From contig JADKKK010000011.1 in the NCBI GenBank assembly GCA_016720545.1, positions 185,248-249,247 on the forward strand: DNA of 64,000 nt, written 5' to 3'. The position numbers and the translations under genes are program-made. This stretch comes from Myxococcales bacterium (GTDB lineage Bacteria > Myxococcota_A > Polyangia > Polyangiales > Polyangiaceae). Below the pieces are notes generated by a model. It was not told where the DNA came from. It saw only the letters and a program-made list of their open reading frames with translations, and made no database searches. Below, in pieces: positions 1-8,338 of the stretch (the stretch's first letter is position 1; each line of letters begins with the position of its first letter).

Positions 1-312
1 GCGGACGACGGCCAGGCGCTCTGCGCGTCGTACCCGCCTCGGGACGGGAGCGCCGCGGCGAAGGCGAGCTTGGGGGCTGCAGGACGCGCGGGCGGCGCGT
101 GTCGACCACGCGCGATCCTGACCACGACCACTCCGACTGCGACCTCCGCGAGCGGCGCGGACGGCGCGACGGACCCTCGTCGCCTCGCGTGCACCGCTGG
201 GCCGGTCGGCGCGCCCGACACCACCCCGGGCCTCGCCGCGGCGGGGCTCGTGCTCGCGCTGGCGTCGGCGCGACGGGGCCGCGCACCCTTCGCCGCTCGG
301 AGATCCTCATGA
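1..312 (+). CDS. matrixin-like metalloprotease, MYXO-CTERM (3' end only)
   Basis: Frame 1 is open from base 1 to TGA at 310-312, so only the last 103 residues are in the window. The first residues (ADDGQALCASYPP) resemble the conserved segment that follows the zinc-binding helix in myxobacterial M10/matrixin-type proteases (typically DD-x3-ICALYPP). The C-terminus shows a Cys about 13 residues before a hydrophobic stretch (PGLAAAGLVLALASA) followed by RRGR, the layout of a MYXO-CTERM signal used for sorting to the cell surface. The stop overlaps the next start as ATGA, so the two genes are probably translationally coupled. The protease call is an inference because the catalytic HExxHxxGxxH helix lies outside the window. 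Confidence 0.55.
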   Translation, partial: ADDGQALCASYPPRDGSAAAKASLGAAGRAGGACRPRAILTTTTPTATSASGADGATDPRRLACTAGPVGAPDTTPGLAAAGLVLALASARRGRAPFAARRSS

Positions 313-926
313 CAGCGGAGCCGTCCCTGCTCGTCGCCCGCGTCGCGCTGCTCGCGGCGCTGTCAGGGCTCTTCCTCGGCGCGTTCGCCGTCGCGCGGTC
401 CTCGGAGGCGCACGCCACCGTGTCCCTCGCGGTGACCTACCGAGGGCTCGTCGAGACCTCCTCCGCGATCGTCGTCGCGACGCCCCGCGAGCGGCGCAGC
501 GCGTGGCAAGCCGGACGCATCACGACCTACACGCGCCTGCACGTGGAGCGCGCCGTGGCCGGAACGGTCGACGTGGACGTGTGGGTGCGCACGCTGGGCG
601 GGGAGGTCGACGGCGTAGGGCAGCTCGTGGACGGGGAGGCGAGCTTCGCGCTGGGGCGGCCCACGCTCGTCTTCCTGCGCCCCGCCGCGGACGGGGTGCT
701 CGCCGTCACCTCCCGGGCACAGGGGCTCTACGAGCTCCACACCGACGCGCGAGGCACCACGCGGCTCGCGCGGACCCACGCGGGCGCGTTGCTCGCCCCA
801 CGCGCGCCGCACCCTCCGGCCGCGGCTGCGGCCCTCGCGGCCGACGTGCTCGAGAAGGCGGAGCTCGGCGAGGCGTGCAGCGCGCTCGCGGCGGCGTTCG
901 GCGAGGCGCGCGAGCGGATCCGGTAG
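309..926 (+). CDS. secreted/anchored hypothetical protein coupled to the protease
   Basis: 205 residues. ATG at 309 is chosen because it overlaps the upstream stop as ATGA; the open frame continues further 5' only as a shadow of the upstream gene. Residues 8-28 are hydrophobic (LVARVALLAALSGLFLGAFAV), then SSEAHA, which fits a signal peptide or anchor. The body is a compact domain with regular short strands (TVSLAVTYRGLVETSSAIVVATP, in outline) and an FLRP segment in the middle, with no catalytic motif that I recognise. Small proteins of this kind often sit just after matrixin genes in Polyangia, so a partner or inhibitor-like role is conceivable but unproven. Confidence 0.6.
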   Translation: MTAEPSLLVARVALLAALSGLFLGAFAVARSSEAHATVSLAVTYRGLVETSSAIVVATPRERRSAWQAGRITTYTRLHVERAVAGTVDVDVWVRTLGGEVDGVGQLVDGEASFALGRPTLVFLRPAADGVLAVTSRAQGLYELHTDARGTTRLARTHAGALLAPRAPHPPAAAAALAADVLEKAELGEACSALAAAFGEARERIR

Positions 927-938
927 CGCTCCGGCCCC

Positions 939-1811
939 TCAGCGCGCCTCGGCGACGGCGCGCGCCATCACCTCGCGCGGAACGGGCCGCCCGAGCCAGA
1001 GCTCGAGGGCGCGCGCGCCCTGCCCCACCAGCACTCCACAACCGTCTATAACTCTTAAGGAATACGACTTCGCCGCGCGCACGAACGGCGTGGGCGCGCG
1101 CCCGTAGACGAGGTCGAGCGCCACGGCCGAGGCGGGGAGCGCTCCCCACGCCACCGCGTCCACGGGCTCCTCGCCCGTGCCGACATGTTGCCCGGCGCTG
1201 GTCGCCTGAATGACGGCCTCGGTTCGCGCCTCGACGCCGGCATCGGCTACGAGGGGCGCGGCCAGGAGCTCGACTCGCCCCTCGAGGCGCCCCCCGAGGT
1301 CGCGAGTGAACGCCGCGGCCGCCTCGCGCTGCTCGAACCGGCGTGACCGCACGACGACGCGCCCCACCCCGAGCTCTGCGACCGCGCACACCGCGGCGAG
1401 CGCCGCCCCGCCGGCGCCAAGCACCACCACCGTCTGGCCCGACCAGCGCGCGCCGCGCTCCGGCGCGAGGCCTCGGAGCTCGTCGATGACCGCCGGCGCG
1501 TCGGTGTTGAACGCGCGCACGCCCCCGCCGCGCGCGCGGGTGAGCGTGTTCGCGGCGCCGACCACGCGCGCGAGCGGATCGGCCTCGTCGGCGAGGGCGA
1601 GCGCGCGCTCCTTGTGGGGCACGGTCACGTTGAGGCCGTCGTAGGCGCCAGCGCGAAGGGCGGCGACGTGGCCGTCGACCTCGGCGGCCGTGGCCCGAAT
1701 CGCGACGTACGTGTGCGGCAGCCCGAGCGCCTCGAACGCGGCGTGGTGCATGCGAGGGCTGCGTGAGTGCGCGACCGGATCGCCGAGGAGGGCGAAGCGC
1801 GCGGCCCTCAC
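939..1811 (-). CDS. aroE: shikimate dehydrogenase
   Basis: 290 residues. It reduces 3-dehydroshikimate to shikimate with NADPH in the chorismate pathway (cytoplasm). The shikimate pocket is visible as SRSP (residues 16-19), NVTVPHK with Asn61 and the catalytic Lys67, GAANTL and the NTD motif near residue 105; the NADP Rossmann loop reads VLGAGGAALA. The start is GTG at 1811, which overlaps the stop of xseA as GTGA; the frame stays open far upstream only as an xseA shadow. The Rossmann segment has RSRRF where most AroE proteins have the NADP-selecting NRT-R pattern, so cofactor handling may differ slightly. Co-transcription with xseA is likely. Confidence 0.92.
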   Translation of the reverse strand: MRAARFALLGDPVAHSRSPRMHHAAFEALGLPHTYVAIRATAAEVDGHVAALRAGAYDGLNVTVPHKERALALADEADPLARVVGAANTLTRARGGGVRAFNTDAPAVIDELRGLAPERGARWSGQTVVVLGAGGAALAAVCAVAELGVGRVVVRSRRFEQREAAAAFTRDLGGRLEGRVELLAAPLVADAGVEARTEAVIQATSAGQHVGTGEEPVDAVAWGALPASAVALDLVYGRAPTPFVRAAKSYSLRVIDGCGVLVGQGARALELWLGRPVPREVMARAVAEAR

Positions 1812-3412
1812 GCGGGCGCCCTGCGCTTGGGAACCGAGGTGATCTCTGCCTCGAGCGTGCCGTCGGCGACGCGCACGCTCACGGACTCGCCCTCGCGCAC
1901 CTCCTCCACGCTGCGCACGGCGGCGCCGCGCGCGGTGGTCACGATCGCGTAGCCGCGCGCAAGCACCTTCAGCGGGCTCAGCGCGTCGAGTCTCGACGCC
2001 AGGGCCGCGAGCTCGGTGCGGCGCGCGGAGAGCGCGCGCTCGGCGGCCGCCGAGAGGCGCGAGACCCCGGCAACCACGACGGCGCGCTCGGCGGCGAGCA
2101 CGACGCGGGGGCTCCGCAGCGCGAGCCGGCGCGTGAGCGAGCGGAGCTCCTCCGCGGCGCGCTCGATGCGCCTCCGCGCCGCCGCCGCGGCCCGGACGCG
2201 GCGCTCGTCGAGGCGCTGCTGGGACACCGCGACGATGGTGCGCGGATCGCCGAGCCGACGCTGGGTCGAGGCGAGCGCGAGCCGGGCCTCGCCCACCCTG
2301 GAGCGCATCGCGCGGACGAGGGCGGCGCGGCGTTCCGCGAGGAGCCTCGCTTGCGCCTGGGCGTCCGGCACGACCAACTCTGCGGCCTGCGACGGCGTCG
2401 ACGCGCGGGCGTCCGCGGCGAAGTCCGCGAGCGTCACGTCGACCTCGTGGCCGACGGCGCTCACGATCGGCACCCGGCACGTGGCCACCGCCCGCACCAC
2501 GGCCTCGTCGTTGAACGCGGAGAGGTCGTCGGCGGAGCCTCCGCCGCGCCCCACGATGATGACGTCCACCTCGGGGACGCGCTGCAGCTCGCGCAGCGCG
2601 CGGCAGATGGCCGCCGGCGCGGCCGCCCCTTGGACCTGCGCGGGCGCGAGCAAGATGTGGGCGCCACCGCGGCGGAAGGCGACGCGGCAGATGTCGTGGA
2701 TGACGGCGCCGGTCTTCGAGGTGACCACGCCGACGACGCGAGGCTCGCGAGGCAGCGCGCGCTTGCGGTCGTCGCGGAAGAGCCCCTCGGCGGCGAGCCT
2801 CTCCTTCAGCCTCTGCAGGGCCTCGAGGTGCGCGCCCTTGCCCGAGAGCCCCACGCGGTCGGCGATGAACTGGAGCCGTCCCCGCGGCGCGTAGTAGGTG
2901 GGCCGCCCGCGGAGCACCACCTTCGCGCCGTCGAGAACGAGCGCGCGCGCGCGGGGCGTGAGGTTCGTGCGGTACACGACCACGTCGAGGGTCGCGTCGC
3001 CCTCTTCGTCCTTCAGTGTAAAATACAAGTGTCCGCTCTGCGCGGGGCGCACGTTCACGGCCTCTCCCACGACCATGACCGGATCGGCGAACCGCTGCAG
3101 GAGGGCGCGCTCGACGAGCTTGCCGAGGGCGGAGACACTGAGCGGCTCGGGGGCCTCGCGATCCTTCGGGGCGGGCGCGCCCGGTGCCACGGCGGCCGGG
3201 GTTGGCGGCGGGGCGCCAGCTCCGGGGCTCGGGGCGAACGGGAACGGCGGAACGATCTCGCTCCCCGCTGCGAGAGGTACGCGGGCCTCGGGCCGAGCGA
3301 GCGGCTCGCGAGGCGCCTGCGCGGGGGGGCGCTCGGGCGCGGGGGGGCGCTCGGGCGCGGGGGCGCCGAAGTCGAACAGGCCTTGCGCCTCCTGCCTTCG
3401 TCCTTTGCTCAC
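1808..3412 (-). CDS. xseA: exodeoxyribonuclease VII large subunit
   Basis: 534 residues, longer than the usual 400-460 because of a Pro/Ala-rich N-terminal extension of about 90 residues that includes two copies of PAPERP. An OB-fold nucleic-acid-binding domain follows (SVSALGKLVERALLQRF onward), then the catalytic domain with DVIIVGRGGGSADDLSAFND and SAVGHEVDVTLADFAAD, and an Ala/Arg-rich coiled C-terminus. The enzyme degrades single-stranded DNA to oligonucleotides in complex with XseB. No xseB-like small gene is seen next to it. It is followed by aroE with a 4-nt overlap. Confidence 0.93.
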   Translation of the reverse strand: MSKGRRQEAQGLFDFGAPAPERPPAPERPPAQAPREPLARPEARVPLAAGSEIVPPFPFAPSPGAGAPPPTPAAVAPGAPAPKDREAPEPLSVSALGKLVERALLQRFADPVMVVGEAVNVRPAQSGHLYFTLKDEEGDATLDVVVYRTNLTPRARALVLDGAKVVLRGRPTYYAPRGRLQFIADRVGLSGKGAHLEALQRLKERLAAEGLFRDDRKRALPREPRVVGVVTSKTGAVIHDICRVAFRRGGAHILLAPAQVQGAAAPAAICRALRELQRVPEVDVIIVGRGGGSADDLSAFNDEAVVRAVATCRVPIVSAVGHEVDVTLADFAADARASTPSQAAELVVPDAQAQARLLAERRAALVRAMRSRVGEARLALASTQRRLGDPRTIVAVSQQRLDERRVRAAAAARRRIERAAEELRSLTRRLALRSPRVVLAAERAVVVAGVSRLSAAAERALSARRTELAALASRLDALSPLKVLARGYAIVTTARGAAVRSVEEVREGESVSVRVADGTLEAEITSVPKRRAPA

Positions 3413-3545
3413 GGGGCCACCGGGGTCGCGCGACGCGCGACGCTCCGCATCCTACGCCGCCCGACGCCCGCGCGAAACCGCCGCCGCCCGGACGCGACGC
3501 GCGGCCGCGCTTCCGCGCGAAGGAGAACCCTGATATTCCCGCGCG

Positions 3546-5075
3546 ATGGCGTCGGCGCAGAAGTTCCGTTCGTTCAAGAAGGTCCTCATCGCGAACCGCG
3601 GCGAGATCGCGGTGCGCGTGACGCGAACGCTCCACGAGATGGGCATCGGCGCGGTCGCGATCTACTCCGATCCCGACCGGCGAGCCCTGCACGTGCGCGT
3701 GGCCGACGAGGCGTACCCCATCGGGCCCGCGGCGGCGGCGGAGAGCTACCTTCGCATCGACAAGGTCCTCGACGTGGCGAAGCGCGCGGGCTGCGACGCC
3801 GTCCACCCGGGCTACGGATTCCTCAGCGAAAACCCAGAGTTCGCCGACGCTTGCGAGCGCGCGGGGATCACCTTCATCGGCCCGCCGGCGAGCGCCATGC
3901 GACAGCTCGGCTCGAAGCCAGCCGCTCGCGCGAAGATGAGCGCGGCCGGCGTGCCGGTCGTGCCCGGCGCGAACTGCAGCTCCGCCGAGGAGGCCGCCCA
4001 GGCCGCCTCGAAAATCGGCTTCCCCGTGCTGCTGAAGGCGGCGAACGGCGGCGGCGGGAAGGGCATGCGCCTCGTGCACTCCGCGGCCGAGATGAAGAGC
4101 GCGTGGGAGCGCGCGCGCTCCGAGGCCAAGAAGTTCTTCGGCGACGACGAGGTGTACCTCGAGAAGGCGATCCTGAAGCCTCGGCACGTGGAGATCCAGG
4201 TGCTCGGCGATCGCGACGGGAACCTCGTGCACGTGTTCGAGCGCGACTGCTCCATCCAGCGTCGAAACCAGAAGGTCGTGGAGGAGACCCCCTCGCCGGC
4301 AGCGTCACGCGCGCTCGTGGAGGAGATGGGCCGCATCGCCGTCCAAGGCGCGAAGGCGGTCGGTTACCACTCGGCCGGGACCTTCGAATTTCTCGTGGAC
4401 GACCGAGGCGGCTTCTACTTCCTCGAGATGAACACGCGCCTCCAGGTCGAGCACCCCGTGACCGAGCTCGTCACCGGGCTCGACCTCGTGCGCGAAATGG
4501 TGCTCATCGCGCAGGGCGAGCCGCTCACCATGAAGCAGGAGGACCTCTCGGCCCGCGGCGCGGCGATCGAGTGCCGCATCTACGCCGAGGACCCGTCCGC
4601 GGGTTACCTGCCCTCGCCGGGCACGATCGAGCGGCTGTCCGTCCCGTCGGGGCCGGGCGTCCGCGACGACGGCGGCGCGTACGCCGGGTGCACCATCTCG
4701 AGCTTCTACGATCCGCTCATCTCCAAGCTCAGCGTGTGGGCGCCCACCCGCGAGCGCGCCGTCGCCCGCATGCGGCGCGCGCTTTCGGAGTACGTGGTGA
4801 CCGGGATTCGCACGAACCTGGCGTTTCACCAGCGCCTGTTCGAGCACCCCGAGTTCGTCGCGGGCCGCTACGACACCGGCTTCCTGGATCGACACGCCGA
4901 CCAGCTCGTGGGCTACCCTACGGTGCCGGACGGCAAGCGAGAGGCCGTGGCGGTCGCGGTGGCGCTCGCCGCCTCTCGCATCGAGCGCGCCACGGGGACC
5001 GTCGCTGCCCAGCGCGGCGAGACCGGCGCGCGCCTCGCGCCCTGGGTAGCCGCGCACCGCGCGCGGCTCCGCTAG
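3546..5075 (+). CDS. accC: acetyl-CoA carboxylase, biotin carboxylase subunit
   Basis: 509 residues. It carboxylates biotin on the carrier protein using ATP and bicarbonate, the first step toward malonyl-CoA. The N-terminal domain starts KVLIANRGEIAVRV; the ATP-grasp Gly-rich loop GGGGKGMR is near residue 166; the catalytic EMNTRLQVEHPVTE is near residue 293; the biotin-carboxylase C domain follows. The C-terminal ~50 residues (after HADQLVGYP) are longer than in typical AccC of about 450 residues. There is no biotin carrier gene (accB) next to it, so it may serve acetyl-CoA, propionyl-CoA or another acyl-CoA carboxylase. It is divergent from xseA, with 133 bp between them. Confidence 0.9.
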   Translation: MASAQKFRSFKKVLIANRGEIAVRVTRTLHEMGIGAVAIYSDPDRRALHVRVADEAYPIGPAAAAESYLRIDKVLDVAKRAGCDAVHPGYGFLSENPEFADACERAGITFIGPPASAMRQLGSKPAARAKMSAAGVPVVPGANCSSAEEAAQAASKIGFPVLLKAANGGGGKGMRLVHSAAEMKSAWERARSEAKKFFGDDEVYLEKAILKPRHVEIQVLGDRDGNLVHVFERDCSIQRRNQKVVEETPSPAASRALVEEMGRIAVQGAKAVGYHSAGTFEFLVDDRGGFYFLEMNTRLQVEHPVTELVTGLDLVREMVLIAQGEPLTMKQEDLSARGAAIECRIYAEDPSAGYLPSPGTIERLSVPSGPGVRDDGGAYAGCTISSFYDPLISKLSVWAPTRERAVARMRRALSEYVVTGIRTNLAFHQRLFEHPEFVAGRYDTGFLDRHADQLVGYPTVPDGKREAVAVAVALAASRIERATGTVAAQRGETGARLAPWVAAHRARLR

Positions 5076-5128
5076 AGTCGAGAGAGCGCGCGGTCGGCGA
5101 AGCCCGAGCGCCGAGGCGGGCCGTCCTC

Positions 5129-5494
5129 TCAGCGGACCGGAGTACATGCAAACTGCACATCGGACAGCGTCCACCCCGCGTGGGATTGGCAGGCAGACGC
5201 CGACGCGAACGTCTTGTGGTGCTCGCCGGACGCCAAGAGCACGCCAGCGCGACCGCGGGACTCTGCGGTCACCTTGCCGGACGGGCTCTCGCACTGGAGC
5301 TTCCACGTCATGTGGCACGAGATGCCGCGGTCACAGCCGTTCGCCATCGCGAGCTCGACGCCCGTGTCGCGCTCTGCCTGAGAGATCGCGAAGCATTCGT
5401 TGACCGTGGGTTCGGCCAGGGCGACGGCCGAGGAAGAGAGAACCAGCGACGCTCCGAGCAGCGCGAGCGGAGCCATGACGAGCGTTCTGCGCAC
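5129..5494 (-). CDS. small Cys-rich secreted protein, unknown function
   Basis: 121 residues from GTG at 5494. That start is preferred over an ATG at 5476 because GGGGAGG lies 6 nt before the GTG, while the frame upstream of it is only a repeat element. Residues 1-25 form a signal peptide (hydrophobic MAPLALLGASLVLSSSAVA, cleavage after ALA). The mature part of about 95 residues has six cysteines (NEC, NGC, ISC, QC, AC, AC), consistent with three disulfides in an exported protein. No family is recognised. It converges on accC with 53 bp between stops. Confidence 0.6.
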   Translation of the reverse strand: MRRTLVMAPLALLGASLVLSSSAVALAEPTVNECFAISQAERDTGVELAMANGCDRGISCHMTWKLQCESPSGKVTAESRGRAGVLLASGEHHKTFASASACQSHAGWTLSDVQFACTPVR

Positions 5495-5539
5495 GACGAC
5501 CTCCCCGGCGAGGACCGCCAGGCCAACGAGTGGTGGGTG

Positions 5540-5615
5540 AACCTGAAAGTGAGCCCCGGAGGGCGAACGGTGGTCGATGGCGGCCCCGAGCCGAAGGCGA
5601 GGTGCCGCCATGAAC
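5540..5615 (+). repeat. start-codon hairpin repeat, copy A
   Basis: About 75 bp, running from AACCTGAAAGTGAG to ATGAAC. Its 3' half holds a perfect 8-bp stem: ATGGCGGC at 5577-5584 pairs with GCCGCCAT at 5604-5611, so the right arm contains the AT of the ATG at 5610. Inside the loop are a small hairpin GCC-GAA-GGC (5590-5598) and a Shine-Dalgarno GAGG (5599-5602) placed 7 nt before the ATG. A second small hairpin motif (GCCCC-GGA-GGGC) lies in the 5' half. The copy runs directly into copy B. The frame that opens at its ATG (to 5891) overlaps the lactonase gene on the other strand and is probably not a real gene. Confidence 0.85.
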
Positions 5616-5685
5616 CTGAAAGTGAGCCCCGGAGGGGCGAACGGTGGTCGATGGCGGCCCCGAGCCGAAGGCGAGGTGCCGCAAC
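5613..5685 (+). repeat. start-codon hairpin repeat, copy B (lacks ATG)
   Basis: A tandem near-identical copy of the preceding unit (one extra G in the GGGG run). The left stem arm is at 5651-5658; the right arm reads GCCGC then AACGG, so only 5 bp of the stem remain and the start codon is lost. The GCCGAAGGCGAGGT core is intact. Confidence 0.85.
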
Positions 5686-5779
5686 GGACGGCGGGGCTGC
5701 GCCTCCGCGGTTCCGGGGGGGTGAGACACGCGCGCGACGCGAAGGTTCCCGAGAAAGTGGAGCGGGCCGGCAGGCGCCG

Positions 5780-7000
5780 CTACGGGTCGACGAAGCGCGC
5801 GGTACCCACGAACTTCGCGGCGCCGAGGCCCTCGGCGAGGGCCGCCACGCCCATCGGCACGAGCTCACCGTTCGCGGGGACGAACGTGTAGCCCCACACG
5901 GTCCCGGAGGCCTGGTTCGCCACGTACGCGAAGCGACCCCCGCCCGCGAGCGTGAAGCTGCGCGGGGTGCGGCCCGAGGTAGAAACGTGCCCGTCGAGCG
6001 TCAGCCGCCCCGTCGGTTCCACGACGAAGCGGGCGATCGAGTCGTGGCCCCGATTCGACGAGTACACGTATCGACCGGCGGGGTGCGCGAAGATCGCCGC
6101 GCCGGTGTTCGCGCCCGCGAAGTCGACGGGCAGCGACGACCTGGTCTCGATCAGGGTGAGGCCGCCGGTCGCCGCATCGTAGCCAAACGAGGTCACGGAG
6201 CTCTGGAGCTCGTTCACCACGAACGCGAAGGGCGTGCTCGGCGCGAACGCCAGGTGACGCGGCCCCGCGCCCGCGGGGAGGCCCACCGGGGCAAGCGCCG
6301 CGAGCGCCCCCGATCCCTCGTCGAGCGTGTAGCGCGCGACCACGTTGGCGCCGAGGCACGGCACGAAGACCGTGCGCCGCGCGGCGTCCATCTGGGCGTA
6401 GTGGGCCTTCTCCCCCGCGAAGACGACGTCCGAGGGGGCCGCGAGCGTGCCGTCGGCGGCGACCGGCACCACGCTGAGTTGCCCGCTCGTGTAGTGGGCG
6501 ACGAGCAGGTAGCGGCCGCTTGGGACCAGCGAGACATGCGTCGCGCCGGTGCCGCCCGAGGCGACGTCGTTCTTCTTCGTGAGCGTCCCGGTGCTGGGGT
6601 CTACCGAATACGCGTGCACGCGGTTGCGGGTGGAGTCGACGACGAACGCGAGCCGGCGCCCCTCGTCGAACGCCAGGTACGACGGATCGCCACCGACCGC
6701 CGTGACCCCCTTCGGAGCCAGCGCCCCGGTCGCGCTGTCTACCGCGTAGGTCCGGACGTTCCCGTCACCGCTGCCCACGAAGGCGACCTCGGCGCGACGA
6801 GGTGGCGACGCGTCCAGCGGCCCGTCGGGCGCGCCATCCCGGGCCGGAAGAGACGCGTCGGCCGGGGACGCGTCGAGCACGGCAGAGGCGTCGGCCACCA
6901 CCTCGACCGGAGGCCCGCCGCCCTCGGCAGGGACGTCCGCCGTTCCACACGCGAGCACGAGCAGAGGGAGGCACACGTGAAGCAGCGCGCGTCTGAGCAT
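5780..7000 (-). CDS. lactonase-like beta-propeller lipoprotein
   Basis: 406 residues. ATG at 7000 is chosen because it begins a lipoprotein signal peptide (MLRRALLHVCLPLLVLAC, lipobox LVLAC); the open frame upstream has no such feature. A D/A/P-rich linker of about 50 residues is followed by seven-bladed-propeller-like repeats (for example GDPSYLAFDEGRRLAFVVDS, GPRHLAFAPSTPFAFVVNE, GRTPRSFTLAGGGRFAYVAN), typical of the Pgl/YbhE lactonase family. Cytosolic members hydrolyse 6-phosphogluconolactone, but an outer-membrane or periplasmic lipoprotein is unlikely to do that in central metabolism, so treat the substrate as unknown. It lies downstream of nusG in the same direction, beyond a terminator. 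Confidence 0.8.
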   Translation of the reverse strand: MLRRALLHVCLPLLVLACGTADVPAEGGGPPVEVVADASAVLDASPADASLPARDGAPDGPLDASPPRRAEVAFVGSGDGNVRTYAVDSATGALAPKGVTAVGGDPSYLAFDEGRRLAFVVDSTRNRVHAYSVDPSTGTLTKKNDVASGGTGATHVSLVPSGRYLLVAHYTSGQLSVVPVAADGTLAAPSDVVFAGEKAHYAQMDAARRTVFVPCLGANVVARYTLDEGSGALAALAPVGLPAGAGPRHLAFAPSTPFAFVVNELQSSVTSFGYDAATGGLTLIETRSSLPVDFAGANTGAAIFAHPAGRYVYSSNRGHDSIARFVVEPTGRLTLDGHVSTSGRTPRSFTLAGGGRFAYVANQASGTVWGYTFVPANGELVPMGVAALAEGLGAAKFVGTARFVDP

Positions 7001-7090
7001 GGCGCTAGCGTACGCCGAGTGGGGCTTCGCCACGCGAGACCCCATCGAACAGGAGGGCTCGTAGGATCCGCGCGACGAGGCCGGCCGCGC

Positions 7091-7122
7091 ACAAAACAAG
7101 GACGCCGCCCCGAAGAGCGGCG
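7091..7122 (-). terminator. intrinsic terminator after nusG
   Basis: A perfect 8-bp inverted repeat GACGCCGC (7099-7106) / GCGGCGTC (7115-7122) with an 8-nt loop is followed, on the minus strand, by a T-rich run (complement of AAAACAA at 7091-7097). It sits 34 bp after the nusG stop, which suggests that the secE-nusG transcript ends here and that the lactonase gene is transcribed separately. Confidence 0.7.
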
Positions 7123-7155
7123 TCGACGCGGCGTGGACGCCGAAAACCCCTGCGA

Positions 7156-7689
7156 TTACGCGCGCTTCTCGACCTGAGTGAAGTCAAGCTCCACGGGCGT
7201 GGCGCGACCGAAGATGCTGACCTTCACCTTGAGCTTCTGCTTGTCGGGCTTCACTTCCTCGACCGTGCCCATGAAGTTGGCGAAGGCTCCGTCGATGACG
7301 CGGATCTCGTCGCCGGTCTCGAAGGAGACGCGGGGCTTCGGCTTCACCGTGCCCTCGACGATCGCCTTGCGGAGGTCGTCGATTTGCGGCGGCTTCACCT
7401 CTTGCGGGCGCTGGTTTCCGATGAAACCCGTGACCTTCGCGGTGTCCTTGACGAGGTGCCAGGCCTCTTCGCCCATGTCCATCTCGACGAAGATGTACCC
7501 CGGGAAGCTGTTCTTCTGCCGAACGCGCGGCTTGCCGCTGGCGCGGGCCTCCTGCACGGTCTCGGTGGGGATCAAGATCTCCCCAAACATGGCCTCTTTC
7601 CCGAACTCCTTGATGCGCTGCTGGAGCGACTCACGGACGCGGTTCTCGTAGCCCGAGTAGGTTTGGATGACGTACCACTTCTTAGTCAT
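7156..7689 (-). CDS. nusG: transcription termination/antitermination factor NusG
   Basis: 177 residues, the normal length. The NGN domain begins TKKWYVIQTYSGYENRV and includes FPGYIFVEMDM; the KOW domain is ETGDEIRVIDGAFANFMGTVEEV. It binds RNA polymerase, suppresses pausing and links it to Rho or the ribosome. ATG at 7689 is chosen because the conserved N-terminus starts there; it lies 17 bp after the secE stop. In most bacteria nusG is followed by rplK-rplA; here a terminator follows instead. Confidence 0.97.
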   Translation of the reverse strand: MTKKWYVIQTYSGYENRVRESLQQRIKEFGKEAMFGEILIPTETVQEARASGKPRVRQKNSFPGYIFVEMDMGEEAWHLVKDTAKVTGFIGNQRPQEVKPPQIDDLRKAIVEGTVKPKPRVSFETGDEIRVIDGAFANFMGTVEEVKPDKQKLKVKVSIFGRATPVELDFTQVEKRA

Positions 7690-7706
7690 GACGGAACCCC
7701 GGGGCC

Positions 7707-8285
7707 CTAAAAGCCGTAGACCTTGTCGGTGATGAAGCGCCAAAACTGATCCATCAGCGCGAAGAACACCGTCGCGAAGAGGGTGGTCAGCACGACGATG
7801 AAGGTGGAGTTCTGGACTTCCTTCTTGCTTGGCCAGGTGACCTTCGACAGCTCCTCGGCGACCTCGGTCGCGTACTGGCGCGCGTCCTTACGGCGCCAGT
7901 AGTGGAGGGCTACGCCGACCCCCACGAGCGCCGCGGCGAGATACACGAGCTCGTCGCGCGGCTCACCGATTTGCTCGGGCTTCCACGCCGCGAGCTTGAG
8001 CCAGGCCGCGTGCCCGAGCTTCGAGAAGACGAAGGCGGCCATGACGGCCCCGGCGAGGTATGCGGCGTACACGAAGCGCTCGGCGCCGAGCACGTTGCCG
8101 GTCTGCGCGGCGAGCGCGGCCTCGATTTCGGCCTCTTCCACGGGATCGAGCACGTCGGCGCGCACCTTCACGGCCGGCTCGCCGGACTCGTCGCCCGGGG
8201 CATCCGCCTCGTCGGTCGAGGCTTCGCCCGCCGAGGACTCTTCCTCGGCCTCGTCGGCATTCTTCTCGAGCTCTTGGTCGGCCAT
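7707..8285 (-). CDS. secE: preprotein translocase subunit SecE
   Basis: 192 residues. The canonical SecE signature is at the C-terminus (EELSKVTWPSKKEV then a transmembrane helix FIVVLTTLFATVFFALM). Two further hydrophobic segments precede it (FVYAAYLAGAVMAAFVF and LVYLAAALVGVGVAL), giving three membrane spans as in E. coli. The first ~65 residues are strikingly acidic (many Glu/Asp), an extension not present in short SecE proteins. ATG at 8285 is the only sensible start because tRNA-Trp lies just upstream. It forms the SecYEG channel in the inner membrane. Confidence 0.93.
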   Translation of the reverse strand: MADQELEKNADEAEEESSAGEASTDEADAPGDESGEPAVKVRADVLDPVEEAEIEAALAAQTGNVLGAERFVYAAYLAGAVMAAFVFSKLGHAAWLKLAAWKPEQIGEPRDELVYLAAALVGVGVALHYWRRKDARQYATEVAEELSKVTWPSKKEVQNSTFIVVLTTLFATVFFALMDQFWRFITDKVYGF

Positions 8286-8338
8286 GGTTCGTTGCGCTTC
8301 TGGTGAGACCGTCGGCTCACTCTCTTCTCTTGTTCTAG

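Noticed and set aside
939..4232. A very long open frame (1097 codons) on the minus strand
   Set aside because: Only its last 290 codons (aroE) are real; the rest overlaps xseA and accC in other frames and is an artefact of high GC content.
5577..5891. Open frame starting in the tandem repeats
   Set aside because: It overlaps the 3' end of the lactonase gene on the other strand, has Arg-rich low-complexity sequence and no recognisable domain; the repeat alone explains its start.
1763..7177. A 1804-codon open frame on the plus strand
   Set aside because: It is a shadow of xseA, accC and the lactonase gene, rich in Arg/Gly/Ala without domains.
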